Positions 16,110 through 24,359 of a DNA stretch of 64,000 bases are shown here, in pieces. The notes under the pieces are model-generated. The model did not search any database and was not told the DNA's origin. It saw nothing but the letters and a program-made list of their open reading frames with translations. Positions within the stretch are counted from its first letter, which is position 1; every line of letters starts with the position of its first letter. The DNA comes from Pseudomonas sp. BGr12 (lineage in GTDB: Bacteria; Pseudomonadota; Gammaproteobacteria; Pseudomonadales; Pseudomonadaceae), in contig NZ_JALRNF010000001.1 of the NCBI RefSeq assembly GCF_030272895.1, forward strand, positions 62,001 to 126,000. The letters run 5' to 3'. The position numbers and the translations under genes were made by a program.

Positions 16110-16600
16110 TATTAGCGTCCGTCCAGCCGGGCTTATTCGCATTGCGAATATTGACATTATATCTTGAGTACAACCTTCGTTTACTAGAAATGAAAATTTC
16201 TATAGCTCCAGTCCAACACTCTAGCTCCAAGCATATCACCACCGTCACAGCAGGGGTATTTGAGTGGGGACACAGTGCCACCATGATCCTGCGAGCTTTG
16301 TTAAATAGGGGGCTTGGCTACCTATTCACATCTCGAAGAAGGACCGCAAATGGCGCTGATCAGCAAGATCATGCCTTAAAGTCCTGATGATCCACTTTTG
16401 GTCGAAATCTACCAACTAGGTCCTGCCTTGCAGCTTCCCCATGCAATCAATTTTCCACCTACTTCAGATCGTAACTTGCCTCAGGTTCCGAAAAAGCGAA
16501 AGCACACCACCCATCGCTTTTCCCGATACAACCCATTTTCCCCCTCCCCAAAAAACCGATGACAATCCCCCCCATCAAACCCAACCACTCAGGTGTTGTC
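16110..16600. other. Intergenic region at the edge of the AT-rich island
   Basis: No gene or clear repeat is evident in about 490 bases. The short open frames here have poor codon use. The base composition shifts to GC-rich core-like sequence near the right end, so this is the probable right edge of the island that holds the NdpA pair and the STAND nuclease. Confidence 0.4.
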
Positions 16601-17050
16601 ATGCTCACGTCCCACAAATCCCTCACCGAGCGTATCGTCCACGCCGTAGGCTTCGAGGCCATTGCCGTGCTGATCTGTGCACCCATCGGTGCCTGGTTGC
16701 TGAACCGTTCGGTACTGGAGGTGGGTGCCCTGGCGCTGGTGTTGTCGACCGTGGCGATGCTCTGGAACATGCTCTACAACACCGTTTTCGACCACCTCTG
16801 GCCGGTCGAGCGGGTGGCCCGTGGGGTCAAGGTGCGGGCGCTGCATGCGGCGGGCTTCGAGATCGGGTTCGTGGTGATCGGGGTGCCGATCGCGGCGTTG
16901 ATGCTCAATCTGTCGCTGGTGCAGGCGTTCGTGCTGGAGATCGGTTTCTTCGCCTTTATGCTGCCCTACACCATGGCCTACAACTGGGCCTACGACTTGC
17001 TGCGCCAGCGGCTGCTCAAAGGCCGGATCGGCGGGCTGCAGGTGCAGTAA
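16601..17050 (+). CDS. PACE family multidrug efflux transporter
   Basis: The 149-residue protein has four membrane helices arranged as two bacterial-transmembrane-pair repeats. Both repeats carry the family motif: LTERIVHAVGFEAIAVLI with MLYNTVFDHLWPVER in the first, and ALHAAGFEIGFVVIGVPIA with MAYNWAYDLL in the second. The acidic residue in each first helix (VGFEA, AGFEI) is the proton-coupling Glu. Family members (AceI type) export chlorhexidine and other biocides, and natural short-chain diamines such as cadaverine and putrescine have been proposed as substrates. The location next to polyamine genes fits that idea, though it may be chance. The start at 16601 is chosen for domain length. 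Confidence 0.88.
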   Translation: MLTSHKSLTERIVHAVGFEAIAVLICAPIGAWLLNRSVLEVGALALVLSTVAMLWNMLYNTVFDHLWPVERVARGVKVRALHAAGFEIGFVVIGVPIAALMLNLSLVQAFVLEIGFFAFMLPYTMAYNWAYDLLRQRLLKGRIGGLQVQ

Positions 17051-17077
17051 GGCTATTGGGTATCAGGGCGTTTATGG

Positions 17078-17101
17078 TTTAGCCTTTAGCACATAGCTAA
17101 A
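17078..17101. promoter_or_regulatory. Probable operator of the S24/HTH repressor
   Basis: TTTAGC (17085-17090), ACATA and GCTAAA (17096-17101) form a perfect inverted repeat, with another direct TTTAGC at 17078-17083. It ends 18 bases before the start of the adjacent repressor gene, a natural place for autoregulation. Confidence 0.5.
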
Positions 17102-17119
17102 GACTGGCACTGGACGCCC

Positions 17120-17785
17120 ATGAACATTCACGATATCCGCAAGTCCAACCTGCTCCGGCTGATCGGTACCCAGCGCAAGGCCAGTTGCGCCGAGCGCTGG
17201 GGCATGAGCCCGGCGCATTTGAGTCAGGTGCTTTCGCACAAGACCGAGAAGAACCTCGGCGACGAAGTCGCCCGGCGCATCGAGGCCGCCGAAGGCCTGG
17301 AAGGCGGCTGGATGGATGTGCTGCAGGACCAGGCCGTCGCACCGCCCACGCCGGGCTTCGTCACTATCCCCCACTTCGATATCCGCGCCTCCATGGGCCG
17401 AGGCCAGACGCCGCCGAGCCAGGTCGAGGTGATCCGCGACCTGACGGTGCACCAGGACTGGCTGCGCAGCCAGGGCGTTTGCTATTCCAGCCTGCACAAC
17501 CTGGCGGTGATTGCCGGCGACGGCGACAGCATGGCCGGCACCTTCAATGACGGTGACGCGCTGCTGGTGGACCGGGGCATCACTGAGGTGCGTACCGACG
17601 CTATCTATGTGTTCAGCCTCGATGGCGATCTGTTTATCAAGCGGCTGCAACGGCTCACCGACGGGGCCTTGCGGATGATTTCCGACAATCCGCTGTACCC
17701 GCCCCTGCTGATCGAAGGCGCCGCGCTGGACAAGCTGCATATCCAGGCGCGGGTGCTGCTGGTGTGGAACGCCCGTCGATTGTGA
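17120..17785 (+). CDS. HTH repressor with S24 (LexA-like) peptidase domain
   Basis: The 221-residue protein has an N-terminal helix-turn-helix (about 5-60, including CAERWGMSPAHLSQVLSHK). The C-terminal S24 domain has IAGDGDSMAGTFNDGD, with Ser137 as nucleophile, and DGDLFIKRLQR, with Lys174 as the general base. This is the architecture of phage CI-type and PrtR-type repressors that cleave themselves in response to RecA. No adjacent phage genes are present, so it is either a domesticated repressor or a local regulator. A TTTAGC-N5-GCTAAA repeat upstream is a likely autoregulatory site. Confidence 0.82.
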   Translation: MNIHDIRKSNLLRLIGTQRKASCAERWGMSPAHLSQVLSHKTEKNLGDEVARRIEAAEGLEGGWMDVLQDQAVAPPTPGFVTIPHFDIRASMGRGQTPPSQVEVIRDLTVHQDWLRSQGVCYSSLHNLAVIAGDGDSMAGTFNDGDALLVDRGITEVRTDAIYVFSLDGDLFIKRLQRLTDGALRMISDNPLYPPLLIEGAALDKLHIQARVLLVWNARRL

Positions 17786-17865
17786 CCGGTGACGGGGTTG
17801 GCCTCGTGAAATTTATCTGGTAGTTTTTCATGAAAATATACCAATAAAAATTCACGAGACCCGCC

Positions 17866-19155
17866 ATGTTCAAGCAATCCGCCCAGCATGTCGCCAGCTA
17901 TTACGCCCGTACCTTCCCTGCTCCGATCCCGCTGCGCCCTTCCCTGCATGCGTCCATCGACACTGAGGTGCTGATCGTCGGCGCCGGTTTCAGTGGCCTG
18001 CACACGGCGCTGCGCCTGGCCCTGGCCGGCAAGCGGGTGACGCTGGTGGAAGCCAGTCGGGTGGCCTGGGCGGCGTCCGGGCGCAATGGCGGGCAGGCGC
18101 TGCTGGGCTGGTCGTGCGATATGGCGCCGCTGGAAAACGCCCTGGGCGTCGAGCGCGCCCGGCGGTTGTGGGACAGCATGCGCTGGGCCGCCGCCGAGCT
18201 GCGTGAATTGCCGCGCCGGCATGGCTTCAATATCGATTATCGGCCCGGCAGCCTGTGGACGGCGGTACTGCCACGGCGGGTCGGTATGCTGCATGAGGCC
18301 CAGCATGAGGCTTCGCACAAGTGGGGTTACGACCAGCTGCGGGTGATCGAACGCCACGAGCTGCCCGAGTGGATCGACAGCCCGCGTTACCAGGCGGCGC
18401 TGTATGACCCCGAAGGCGCCCACCTCAATCCGCTGAAGCTGGCCCAGGGCCTGGCTTCGGCCATCGAGGCAGCCGGCGGACGCCTGTATGAGCAGACCCG
18501 GGTGCTCGACTACCGGGAAACCGCCAACGGCTTCGTCGCCCGCACCGAGCACGGCGAGGTGCGCAGCGATGTGCTGGTGCTGGCCTGCAATGCCTATATC
18601 GACAGCCTCGACCGGCAACTGTCGCGGCGGCTGTTGCCGGTGGGTTCCTACCAGGTGGCGACCGTGCCGCTGGACCCGGCCCTGGCCCATTCGCTGCTGC
18701 CGCGCAACAGCTGTGTGATCGACAACCAGTTCGTGCCCGACTATTTCCGCCTGACCCCGGATCACCGCCTGCTGTTCGGCGGCGGCTGCACCTACCTGGG
18801 CGGTATTCCCCGCGATGTCGCGGCGGCTACCCGGCCGGTGCTGGAGCGCGCCTTTCCGCAACTGCGCGGGGTGGCGATCGAGCATGCCTGGGGCGGGCAC
18901 CTGGATTGCAGCCTCAAGCGCACGCCGGATATCGGCCGCGCCGGGCAGCGCTACTGGTTGCAGGGCTTTTCCGGGCATGGCGTACTGCCGACCCTGGCCG
19001 GCGCCCGTGCCGTCAGCGATGCCATTCTCGGCGACTCCGAACTGCTGGCGTTGTACCAGGCCATCGACAATGGCCGCTTCCCCGGCGGCGACCTGCTCGC
19101 CGCACCGCTGGAAGCGGCGGCCAAGGCCTGGTACCGCCTGCGCGACACTATTTGA
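17866..19155 (+). CDS. puuB: FAD-dependent gamma-glutamylputrescine oxidase
   Basis: The 429-residue flavoprotein of the DAO family has an N-terminal dinucleotide-binding motif VLIVGAGFSGLHTALRLA (about 35-52) and ASGRNGGQALLGW (about 70-82), the hallmark of PuuB/ordL-type oxidases. The C-terminal GHLDCSLKRTPDIG and WLQGFSGHGVLPTLAGA segments complete the FAD site. PuuB oxidises gamma-glutamylputrescine to the aldehyde with H2O2 release. The regulator gene and the gamma-glutamylpolyamine synthetase gene follow in the same direction with short gaps, giving a puuB-puuR-puuA order. Pseudomonas has several paralogues, so the exact polyamine preferred is not certain. Confidence 0.85.
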   Translation: MFKQSAQHVASYYARTFPAPIPLRPSLHASIDTEVLIVGAGFSGLHTALRLALAGKRVTLVEASRVAWAASGRNGGQALLGWSCDMAPLENALGVERARRLWDSMRWAAAELRELPRRHGFNIDYRPGSLWTAVLPRRVGMLHEAQHEASHKWGYDQLRVIERHELPEWIDSPRYQAALYDPEGAHLNPLKLAQGLASAIEAAGGRLYEQTRVLDYRETANGFVARTEHGEVRSDVLVLACNAYIDSLDRQLSRRLLPVGSYQVATVPLDPALAHSLLPRNSCVIDNQFVPDYFRLTPDHRLLFGGGCTYLGGIPRDVAAATRPVLERAFPQLRGVAIEHAWGGHLDCSLKRTPDIGRAGQRYWLQGFSGHGVLPTLAGARAVSDAILGDSELLALYQAIDNGRFPGGDLLAAPLEAAAKAWYRLRDTI

Positions 19156-19167
19156 GAGGACAGCACC

Positions 19168-19725
19168 ATGGATATGCAGGATGAAATCGAAGGCTTGGCG
19201 ATCCTGATCCGTGACTTGCGCAAGCACCGCAACCTGACCCTGGGCGAGCTGGCCCAGCGCATCGACCGCTCGGTGGGCTTCTTGTCCCAGGTCGAGCGCG
19301 GCCTGTCGCGCCCCACCGTGGCGGACCTGACCGCCATCAGCGAAAGCCTGGATGTGCCCACCACCTACTTCTACAACCTGAGCAAGCCCCGGCAAATCGA
19401 CTGGGTCACCCGCCCGGGCGAGCGCCGCACCCTGTACTACGCCGGCGGCATCACCGACGTGCTGGTCTCGCCCAAGCTCACCGGCGGCTTTTCCATGCTC
19501 GAAAGCCACCTGGCGCCGGGCGCCACCAGTGGTGAAGGCCATCTGGACGACAGCTCCGAGCAAGGCGGCTTCGTACTCGAAGGTGAGCTGAGCCTGTGGC
19601 TCGACGACAACCCGGAGCCGGTCACCCTGGGCCCCAACGACAGTTTTCAGCTACCGCCGCACAGCCAGTTTCGCTACGCCAATCTGACAGAACATCCGAC
19701 ACGGGTGCTCTGGGTATTCCGTTAA
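19168..19725 (+). CDS. puuR: HTH-cupin regulator of polyamine catabolism (PuuR-like)
   Basis: The 185-residue protein has an XRE helix-turn-helix (residues about 10-65: LRKHRNLTLGELAQRIDRSV, then GFLSQVERGLSRPTVADL) and a C-terminal cupin (about 105-182: GGFVLEGELSLWLDDN and LGPNDSFQLPPHSQFRYAN). PuuR repressors sense putrescine through the cupin and repress the puu genes. It sits between puuB and puuA, 12 bases after puuB and 23 bases before puuA. An alternative is a regulator tuned to other polyamines, as with PauR. Confidence 0.82.
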   Translation: MDMQDEIEGLAILIRDLRKHRNLTLGELAQRIDRSVGFLSQVERGLSRPTVADLTAISESLDVPTTYFYNLSKPRQIDWVTRPGERRTLYYAGGITDVLVSPKLTGGFSMLESHLAPGATSGEGHLDDSSEQGGFVLEGELSLWLDDNPEPVTLGPNDSFQLPPHSQFRYANLTEHPTRVLWVFR

Positions 19726-19748
19726 CCACGCTGCAGGATCGCAATAAG

Positions 19749-21101
19749 ATGACAACAACAAAAAGCTTTCCCGATCTGCTCAGTGAAGTCCGTCATTTCC
19801 GCACCCTCAATCCTGACGTGCGCTATGTCGATCTGATCAGTCTGGACATTCCCGGGCATTTCTACGGCAAGCGCTACCCGATCGACATGCTGGAAAAGGT
19901 CGCCGCCGGCAGCCCCCTGAAGCTGCCGCAGAACTGCGTGTTGCTGGGGGTCCAGGGTGGCCTGTTCCCGATCGGCGACTACTGCTTCAGCGACGGCGAC
20001 CCGGACGCGCCACGGCGGCTGATCCCCGGCACCCTCAAGCCGGTGCGCTGGGAAAACCAGCCGTTGGCGCAGATGCTGATCAGCTCCGACGGCACCCAGG
20101 CGCCGATCGAGTTCGAGCCGCGGGAAGTGCTGGCCCAGGTGCTGCAGCGTCTGGAGCGGCGTGGTATTCGGCCAGTGGTGGCGTTCGAGCTGGAGTTCTA
20201 TCTGTTCGACCGTGCGCTCAAGGACGGCCTGCCGCAGTTCCCGCGCGATCCGTTCACCGATGACGCCGACGACCAGCCGAACATGCACATCGAGCGCCTG
20301 TCGCGGTATTCCGATGTGCTGCGGGAGATGGTCGAGGCGGCCAACGAACAAGGCGTGGATGCCAACGTGATCACCGCCGAACTCGGCCCTGGCCAGTTCG
20401 AGATCAACTTCGGCCACTGCGACGACGGCCTGCGCGCCGCCGACTGGGCCGCGCTGTTCTGCCGCAGCACCCGTGGCGTGGCGCTCAAGCACGGCATGCG
20501 CGCCAGCTTCATGAGCAAGCCTTACCTGGACGCGCCGGGCAGCGGCATGCATGTGCATGTGAGCCTGTATGACCGCGACGGCAACAACCTGCTGGCCGCC
20601 GATGCCCAGCGGCCTTTGCGCCATGCCGTGGCTGGCTGTTTGGAACTGCTGCCGCACTGCATGCCGATTTTTGCTGCCAACCACAATGCCATGCGCCGGT
20701 ATGGCGCCATGGTCAATGCGGCCAGCCGTGCGAGCTGGGGTTTCGAGGATCGCGATGCGTGCATTCGCATTCCTGAGTCCGATCCGCGCAACCTGCGCAT
20801 CGAACACCGGCTGGCGGGTGCTGATGCCAACCCTTATCTGGTGCTGGCGGCGATTCTCAGTGGCATGGAGCATGGGCTGGATGCTGGCCGTGAACCTATT
20901 GCGCCGCTCAATGATGATCGCAGCAGCGGTATCGACTTTCCCAAGGACATGCTGGCGGCGGTCAGGGAAATGCACCACCACCCGGTGGTCAACCAGCAGC
21001 TGGGCAGCGAGTTCGTGATGGTCTATTGCGAGAACAAGCGCCAGGATCATCTGGCGTTCATGCAGGAAGTGAGTGCGCGGGAGTATCGCTGGTTCATGTG
21101 A
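19749..21101 (+). CDS. puuA: Glutamine-synthetase-family gamma-glutamylpolyamine synthetase
   Basis: The 450-residue glutamine synthetase family member has VVAFELEFYLFD (metal-binding Glu), ITAELGPGQFEINFGH, KHGMRASFMSKPYLDAPGSG with MHVHVS, and NLRIEHRLAGADANPYLVLAA, all in family order. PuuA/GlnA-like enzymes join glutamate to putrescine or other polyamines with ATP, the first step of the gamma-glutamyl route. The start at 19749 is used because the upstream frame runs through the puuR gene. Its gene context with puuB and puuR separates it from true nitrogen-assimilation glutamine synthetase. Confidence 0.87.
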   Translation: MTTTKSFPDLLSEVRHFRTLNPDVRYVDLISLDIPGHFYGKRYPIDMLEKVAAGSPLKLPQNCVLLGVQGGLFPIGDYCFSDGDPDAPRRLIPGTLKPVRWENQPLAQMLISSDGTQAPIEFEPREVLAQVLQRLERRGIRPVVAFELEFYLFDRALKDGLPQFPRDPFTDDADDQPNMHIERLSRYSDVLREMVEAANEQGVDANVITAELGPGQFEINFGHCDDGLRAADWAALFCRSTRGVALKHGMRASFMSKPYLDAPGSGMHVHVSLYDRDGNNLLAADAQRPLRHAVAGCLELLPHCMPIFAANHNAMRRYGAMVNAASRASWGFEDRDACIRIPESDPRNLRIEHRLAGADANPYLVLAAILSGMEHGLDAGREPIAPLNDDRSSGIDFPKDMLAAVREMHHHPVVNQQLGSEFVMVYCENKRQDHLAFMQEVSAREYRWFM

Positions 21102-21129
21102 TCGGTTTGTGTGTTCATCGCGGGGGTTT

Positions 21130-21520
21130 GTGGGAGCTGGCGCAGCCTGCGATCGACTGCGCAGCAGTCGCAATCCGGCCAGCTCATTGGGCCAGGTGTA
21201 CTGAGGCGGTCTGGTTTTACGGCCGCTTCGCGCCCGATCGCAGCCTATCGGCAGCTCCCACAGAGCCGGGGCATGGCGGGAACCCCTGTGGGAGCTGGCG
21301 AAGCCTGCGATCGACTGCGCAGCAGTCGCAATCCGGCCACCTTATTGGGTCAGATGTACTGAGGCGGTCTGGTTTTACGGCCGCTTCGCGCCCGATCGCA
21401 GCCTATCGGCAGCTCCCACAGCGTCCGGGGCAGGCCGGAAACCCTTGTAGGAGCTGGCGAAGCCTGCGATCGACTGCACAGCAGTCGCAACCGGGATATC
21501 GCGGGCTGGCCTTGCGATGC
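21130..21520. repeat. Two and a half tandem copies of a 158-bp palindromic repeat
   Basis: Units begin GTGGGAGCTGGCGCAGCCTG at 21130, a near-identical copy at 21288, and GTAGGAGCTGGCGAAGCCTG at 21447. The first two end in GCTCCCACA at 21261 and 21420, so each unit is a long imperfect palindrome about 133 bp long separated by about 26 bp. The third is only a left half. They fill the gap between puuA and the PL7 gene. They belong to the family of Pseudomonas extragenic palindromes; a role in transcript termination or stability is possible. Confidence 0.85.
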
Positions 21521-21530
21521 TGTATGGCCA

Positions 21531-21546
21531 GCTAAATTACTTTAGC
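21531..21546. promoter_or_regulatory. GCTAAA-N4-TTTAGC inverted repeat upstream of the PL7 gene
   Basis: A perfect 6-base inverted repeat about 93 bases before the lyase start. Its half-sites are the same hexamers as in the putative S24-repressor operator at 17085-17101 but in the opposite order, so shared control is only a guess. It may also be a hairpin. Confidence 0.3.
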
Positions 21547-21638
21547 TGCCAGCATTGACGCATCATTTACCCTGAAGCTAAGTTCAAGGACAGGCGCGAC
21601 ACATTTTGTCGCGCCTTCCCCAGTTCAGGAGAACGCCC

Positions 21639-22313
21639 ATGTTCGTCAACATCGACAATCTGATCATCACCACCCCCGTCCCCAAGTCCAGCACCGACCC
21701 GGTCGCCCTTGAGCTCACCGGGGCCGAAGCCCTGGAGCAACTCCCCAAAGTCATCGCCACCCTCGCCGACGGTTCGGTATGCTTCACCGCCCCCACCAAG
21801 GGCGCCGCCAGCAAGAGCACCCACCGTACCCGCTGCGAATGGAAGGAGCCGCTGTACTGGTCGCTCGCCAGCGCCGCCCTGCACCGCAACCACCAGGTCA
21901 TGACCCTGACCAAGGTCAACCTCGCGCAAAAGGTGGTGGTCGCACAGTTGCATGTGAAGGACGACGACAGCCCACCGCTCAAGGTGTTCTGGAACAAGGG
22001 CAAGATCACCTACGGCTTTCGCAAGAGCTTCAACCAGGCATCACCGGCCAGCGTCACCCTGCTGGCCAACGTGCCGCTGAACGCCGCCTTCACCGTCACC
22101 ATCGAGGTCAACGACGCCCGCCAGCTGACCCTCACCGCCACGTGCAACGGCGCCAGCGCCAGCACCGGGGTGCTGCAGATGGACAGCAGCTGGAACACCC
22201 GCACCTTCAACTTCCACGGCGGGGTGTACAACCAGGTCGACTTCACCGACGACACCCCCACCAGCGATGCCTCGGTGTGCGTGCTCAGCACCCTGCAGCT
22301 GCGTCACACCTGA
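21639..22313 (+). CDS. Polysaccharide lyase family 7 protein (alginate-lyase-like)
   Basis: The 224-residue beta-jelly-roll protein has the three PL7 signature blocks: THRTRCEWKE (Arg63, Arg65, Glu67; usual form R-x-E-L/W), VVAQLHV (Gln103, His105; usual QIH) and FNFHGGVYNQ (Tyr197, Asn198, Gln199; usual YxKxGxYNQ). PL7 enzymes cleave alginate or related uronates by beta-elimination. Length is normal for a single-domain member. No signal peptide is visible, unlike many alginate lyases. Its start is preceded by CAGGAGAA. The last 29 bases overlap the convergent LysR gene. There is no alginate operon nearby. Confidence 0.85.
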   Translation: MFVNIDNLIITTPVPKSSTDPVALELTGAEALEQLPKVIATLADGSVCFTAPTKGAASKSTHRTRCEWKEPLYWSLASAALHRNHQVMTLTKVNLAQKVVVAQLHVKDDDSPPLKVFWNKGKITYGFRKSFNQASPASVTLLANVPLNAAFTVTIEVNDARQLTLTATCNGASASTGVLQMDSSWNTRTFNFHGGVYNQVDFTDDTPTSDASVCVLSTLQLRHT

Positions 22314-23160
22314 GCTTCTCTTCCAGCCACTGGCAGAAGCTGCGGGTCAAGGCGTTGTCTTCGCTGTCGCGGTGCACCAGCCAGGCCCACTTCGGGCCGC
22401 TGACGTCCTGCTCGGTCAAGGGCACCAGGCTGCCCTCCTCCCGCGCCCGCCCGGCCAGCAGTGCGCTGACCAGGGCGATGCCCAGGCCCTGGCTGGCTGC
22501 GTCCAGCAGCAGGCCAGGGTCGGAGAAGTTCAGCCCTTGCAGCTTCTGACCGATGTCGGCCCCGCCCTGCAACTGCCAGTGGCTCCAGTCCATTTCGCGC
22601 TCGCCATGCAGGGTGGTGCGCGACTCGGCAGACAGCGCCAGCACCCGTGGGTGGCAGGCCGGGTACAGGCGATCGTGCAGCAGTACGCGGAACGCGCATT
22701 CGGCCTGGGCGCTGATGTCGTCGCGGATGGCGATGTCGATGGTCTGCTCGCTCATCTCCGGTATCTCGTCGCTGGTGAACAGCCAGACATCCACCTGCGG
22801 GTGCTGGCGGTGGAAGTCTTCGAGATGCGGCACCAGCCAGTGCCGGGCAAAGGCCGGGGTGGTGTTGACCACCAGCTGGTTGGGTTTGCGGTACTGCTCC
22901 AGGCGGCGGATGCCCACGGCCAGTTGCTGCAGCAGCACCTGGGTGGTGCTGAGCAGGTCGTGGCCGGCATCGGTGAGGGCCACGCTGCGCCCCTGGCGGT
23001 AGAACAGCGGCTGCTCCAGGTAGCTTTCCAGGCCCCGGATCTGCTGGCTGATCGCCGACTGGGTCAGGTGCAGCTCCTCGGCCGCCTTGTGGAAGCTGCC
23101 CAGGCGCGCCGCCGCTTCAAAACCGCGCAGGGTATTCAGGGGGGGCCAGTGCTTTAGCAT
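22285..23160 (-). CDS. LysR family regulator (GcvA-like)
   Basis: The 291-residue protein has an N-terminal winged helix (LNTLRGFEAAARLGSFHKAA, then EELHLTQSAISQQIRGLES, residues about 8-46) and a periplasmic-binding-like effector domain (about 90-290). The GcvA branch is suggested by the start MLKHWPPLNTLRGFEAAAR. It is divergent from the agmatine deiminase gene with 137 bases between them, so it is the likely activator of the agmatine operon. This differs from the TetR-type AguR known for P. aeruginosa. Confidence 0.85.
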   Translation of the reverse strand: MLKHWPPLNTLRGFEAAARLGSFHKAAEELHLTQSAISQQIRGLESYLEQPLFYRQGRSVALTDAGHDLLSTTQVLLQQLAVGIRRLEQYRKPNQLVVNTTPAFARHWLVPHLEDFHRQHPQVDVWLFTSDEIPEMSEQTIDIAIRDDISAQAECAFRVLLHDRLYPACHPRVLALSAESRTTLHGEREMDWSHWQLQGGADIGQKLQGLNFSDPGLLLDAASQGLGIALVSALLAGRAREEGSLVPLTEQDVSGPKWAWLVHRDSEDNALTRSFCQWLEEKLRCDAAAGC

Positions 23161-23297
23161 TATCGATAAGCCACGCTAATCAGTTTTAGGGAAAATTCAT
23201 CGTTTGTTTATGCATTAAGCCAGCCATAGCATTGAGTCATCAAGTTTTGACCTCGCCAACACACTGAAAACAAAAACTTAACTCAAGGCTCAACTTC

Positions 23298-24359
23298 ATG
23301 CACAAGCACAACGCCACGCACACCGGCTGGTTCATGCCCGCCGAATGGGTACCTCACGCTGCCACCTGGATGGTCTGGCCGCATAACCAGGCTCTCTGGG
23401 AATCGACCTGGGGCGTGTCCCTGGCCGAGGTGCAAATCGACTTCGCCCGCGTGGCCAATACCATTGCCCATTTCGAGCCGGTGAAGATGGTGGTCGACCC
23501 CAGCGCAGTGGACCGTGCCCGGCAACTGTGTGGGGCCAATATCGAGCTGGTGCAGATCGCCGTCGATGACAGCTGGTGCCGCGATTCGGGCCCCAGCTTC
23601 GTCTGCCACCCGCAGCTGGGCATGGCCGGTGTCAGCTGGCGTTTCAACGCCTGGGGCGGCAAGTCCGCGCACGGCCTCGACGAGGGCCTGGCCCGACGTA
23701 TCCTCAACGGCCTGGGCATGGACTGCTTCGGCACCCACCTGTCCAATGAAGGCGGCGCCATCCACGTCGACGGTGAAGGCACGCTGATCACCACCGAATC
23801 GGTGCTGCTCAACGCCAACCGCAACCTGGGCATGAGCAAGCGCGACATCGAGGAGGTATTCGACCGTCTGCTGGGTGTGGAGAAAGTCATCTGGCTGCCG
23901 GGCGATCCGGACTACATCACCGGTGACATGACCGATGGCCATGTCGATGGCGTCTGCGCCTTCGCCCGCCCCGCCACCCTGCTGGTCGATGCCACCCGCG
24001 ATGCTACCGGCACCTATGCCCAGGTGGTGCGGGAAAACCGCCGTGCCCTGGAACTGGCCACTGACGCCCGCGGCCGTCGCTTCGAGCTGATCGACCTGTT
24101 CGAGGCCACCGATGCGGTGGATGAAAACGCCGACGTGTTCTGCGCCTCCTACACCAACTTCTACATCTGCAACAACGCGATCATCATGCCGGCCTACGGC
24201 ATCAAAGCCGACCAGGACGCCGCCGCCACCCTGCAGCAGGCCTTCCCCGACCGCGAAATCGCCCCGGTGCGCATCAACCAGCTGGCCCACGGCGGCGGTG
24301 GCGTGCACTGCATTACCCAGCAACAGCCGGCCTGGCCGCTGGTGGGAGGCGCACGATGA
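23298..24359 (+). CDS. aguA: Agmatine deiminase
   Basis: The 353-residue guanidino-modifying enzyme hydrolyses agmatine to N-carbamoylputrescine and ammonia in the cytoplasm. Visible family marks are DDSWCRDSGPSFV, WRFNAWGGKSA, SNEGGAIHVDGEGT, GDMTDGHVDGVCAFARP (with catalytic His and Asp) and the C-terminal HGGGGVHCITQQQP with nucleophile Cys338. The next gene, aguB, starts inside its stop codon (ATGA overlap), so the two are translated together. A divergent LysR gene probably regulates it. Confidence 0.95.
   Translation: MHKHNATHTGWFMPAEWVPHAATWMVWPHNQALWESTWGVSLAEVQIDFARVANTIAHFEPVKMVVDPSAVDRARQLCGANIELVQIAVDDSWCRDSGPSFVCHPQLGMAGVSWRFNAWGGKSAHGLDEGLARRILNGLGMDCFGTHLSNEGGAIHVDGEGTLITTESVLLNANRNLGMSKRDIEEVFDRLLGVEKVIWLPGDPDYITGDMTDGHVDGVCAFARPATLLVDATRDATGTYAQVVRENRRALELATDARGRRFELIDLFEATDAVDENADVFCASYTNFYICNNAIIMPAYGIKADQDAAATLQQAFPDREIAPVRINQLAHGGGGVHCITQQQPAWPLVGGAR

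Noticed and set aside
17605..19563. 652-residue minus-strand frame across puuB and puuR
   Set aside because: It lies entirely opposite clear flavoprotein and regulator genes, and its residues mirror the codon bias of the plus strand.
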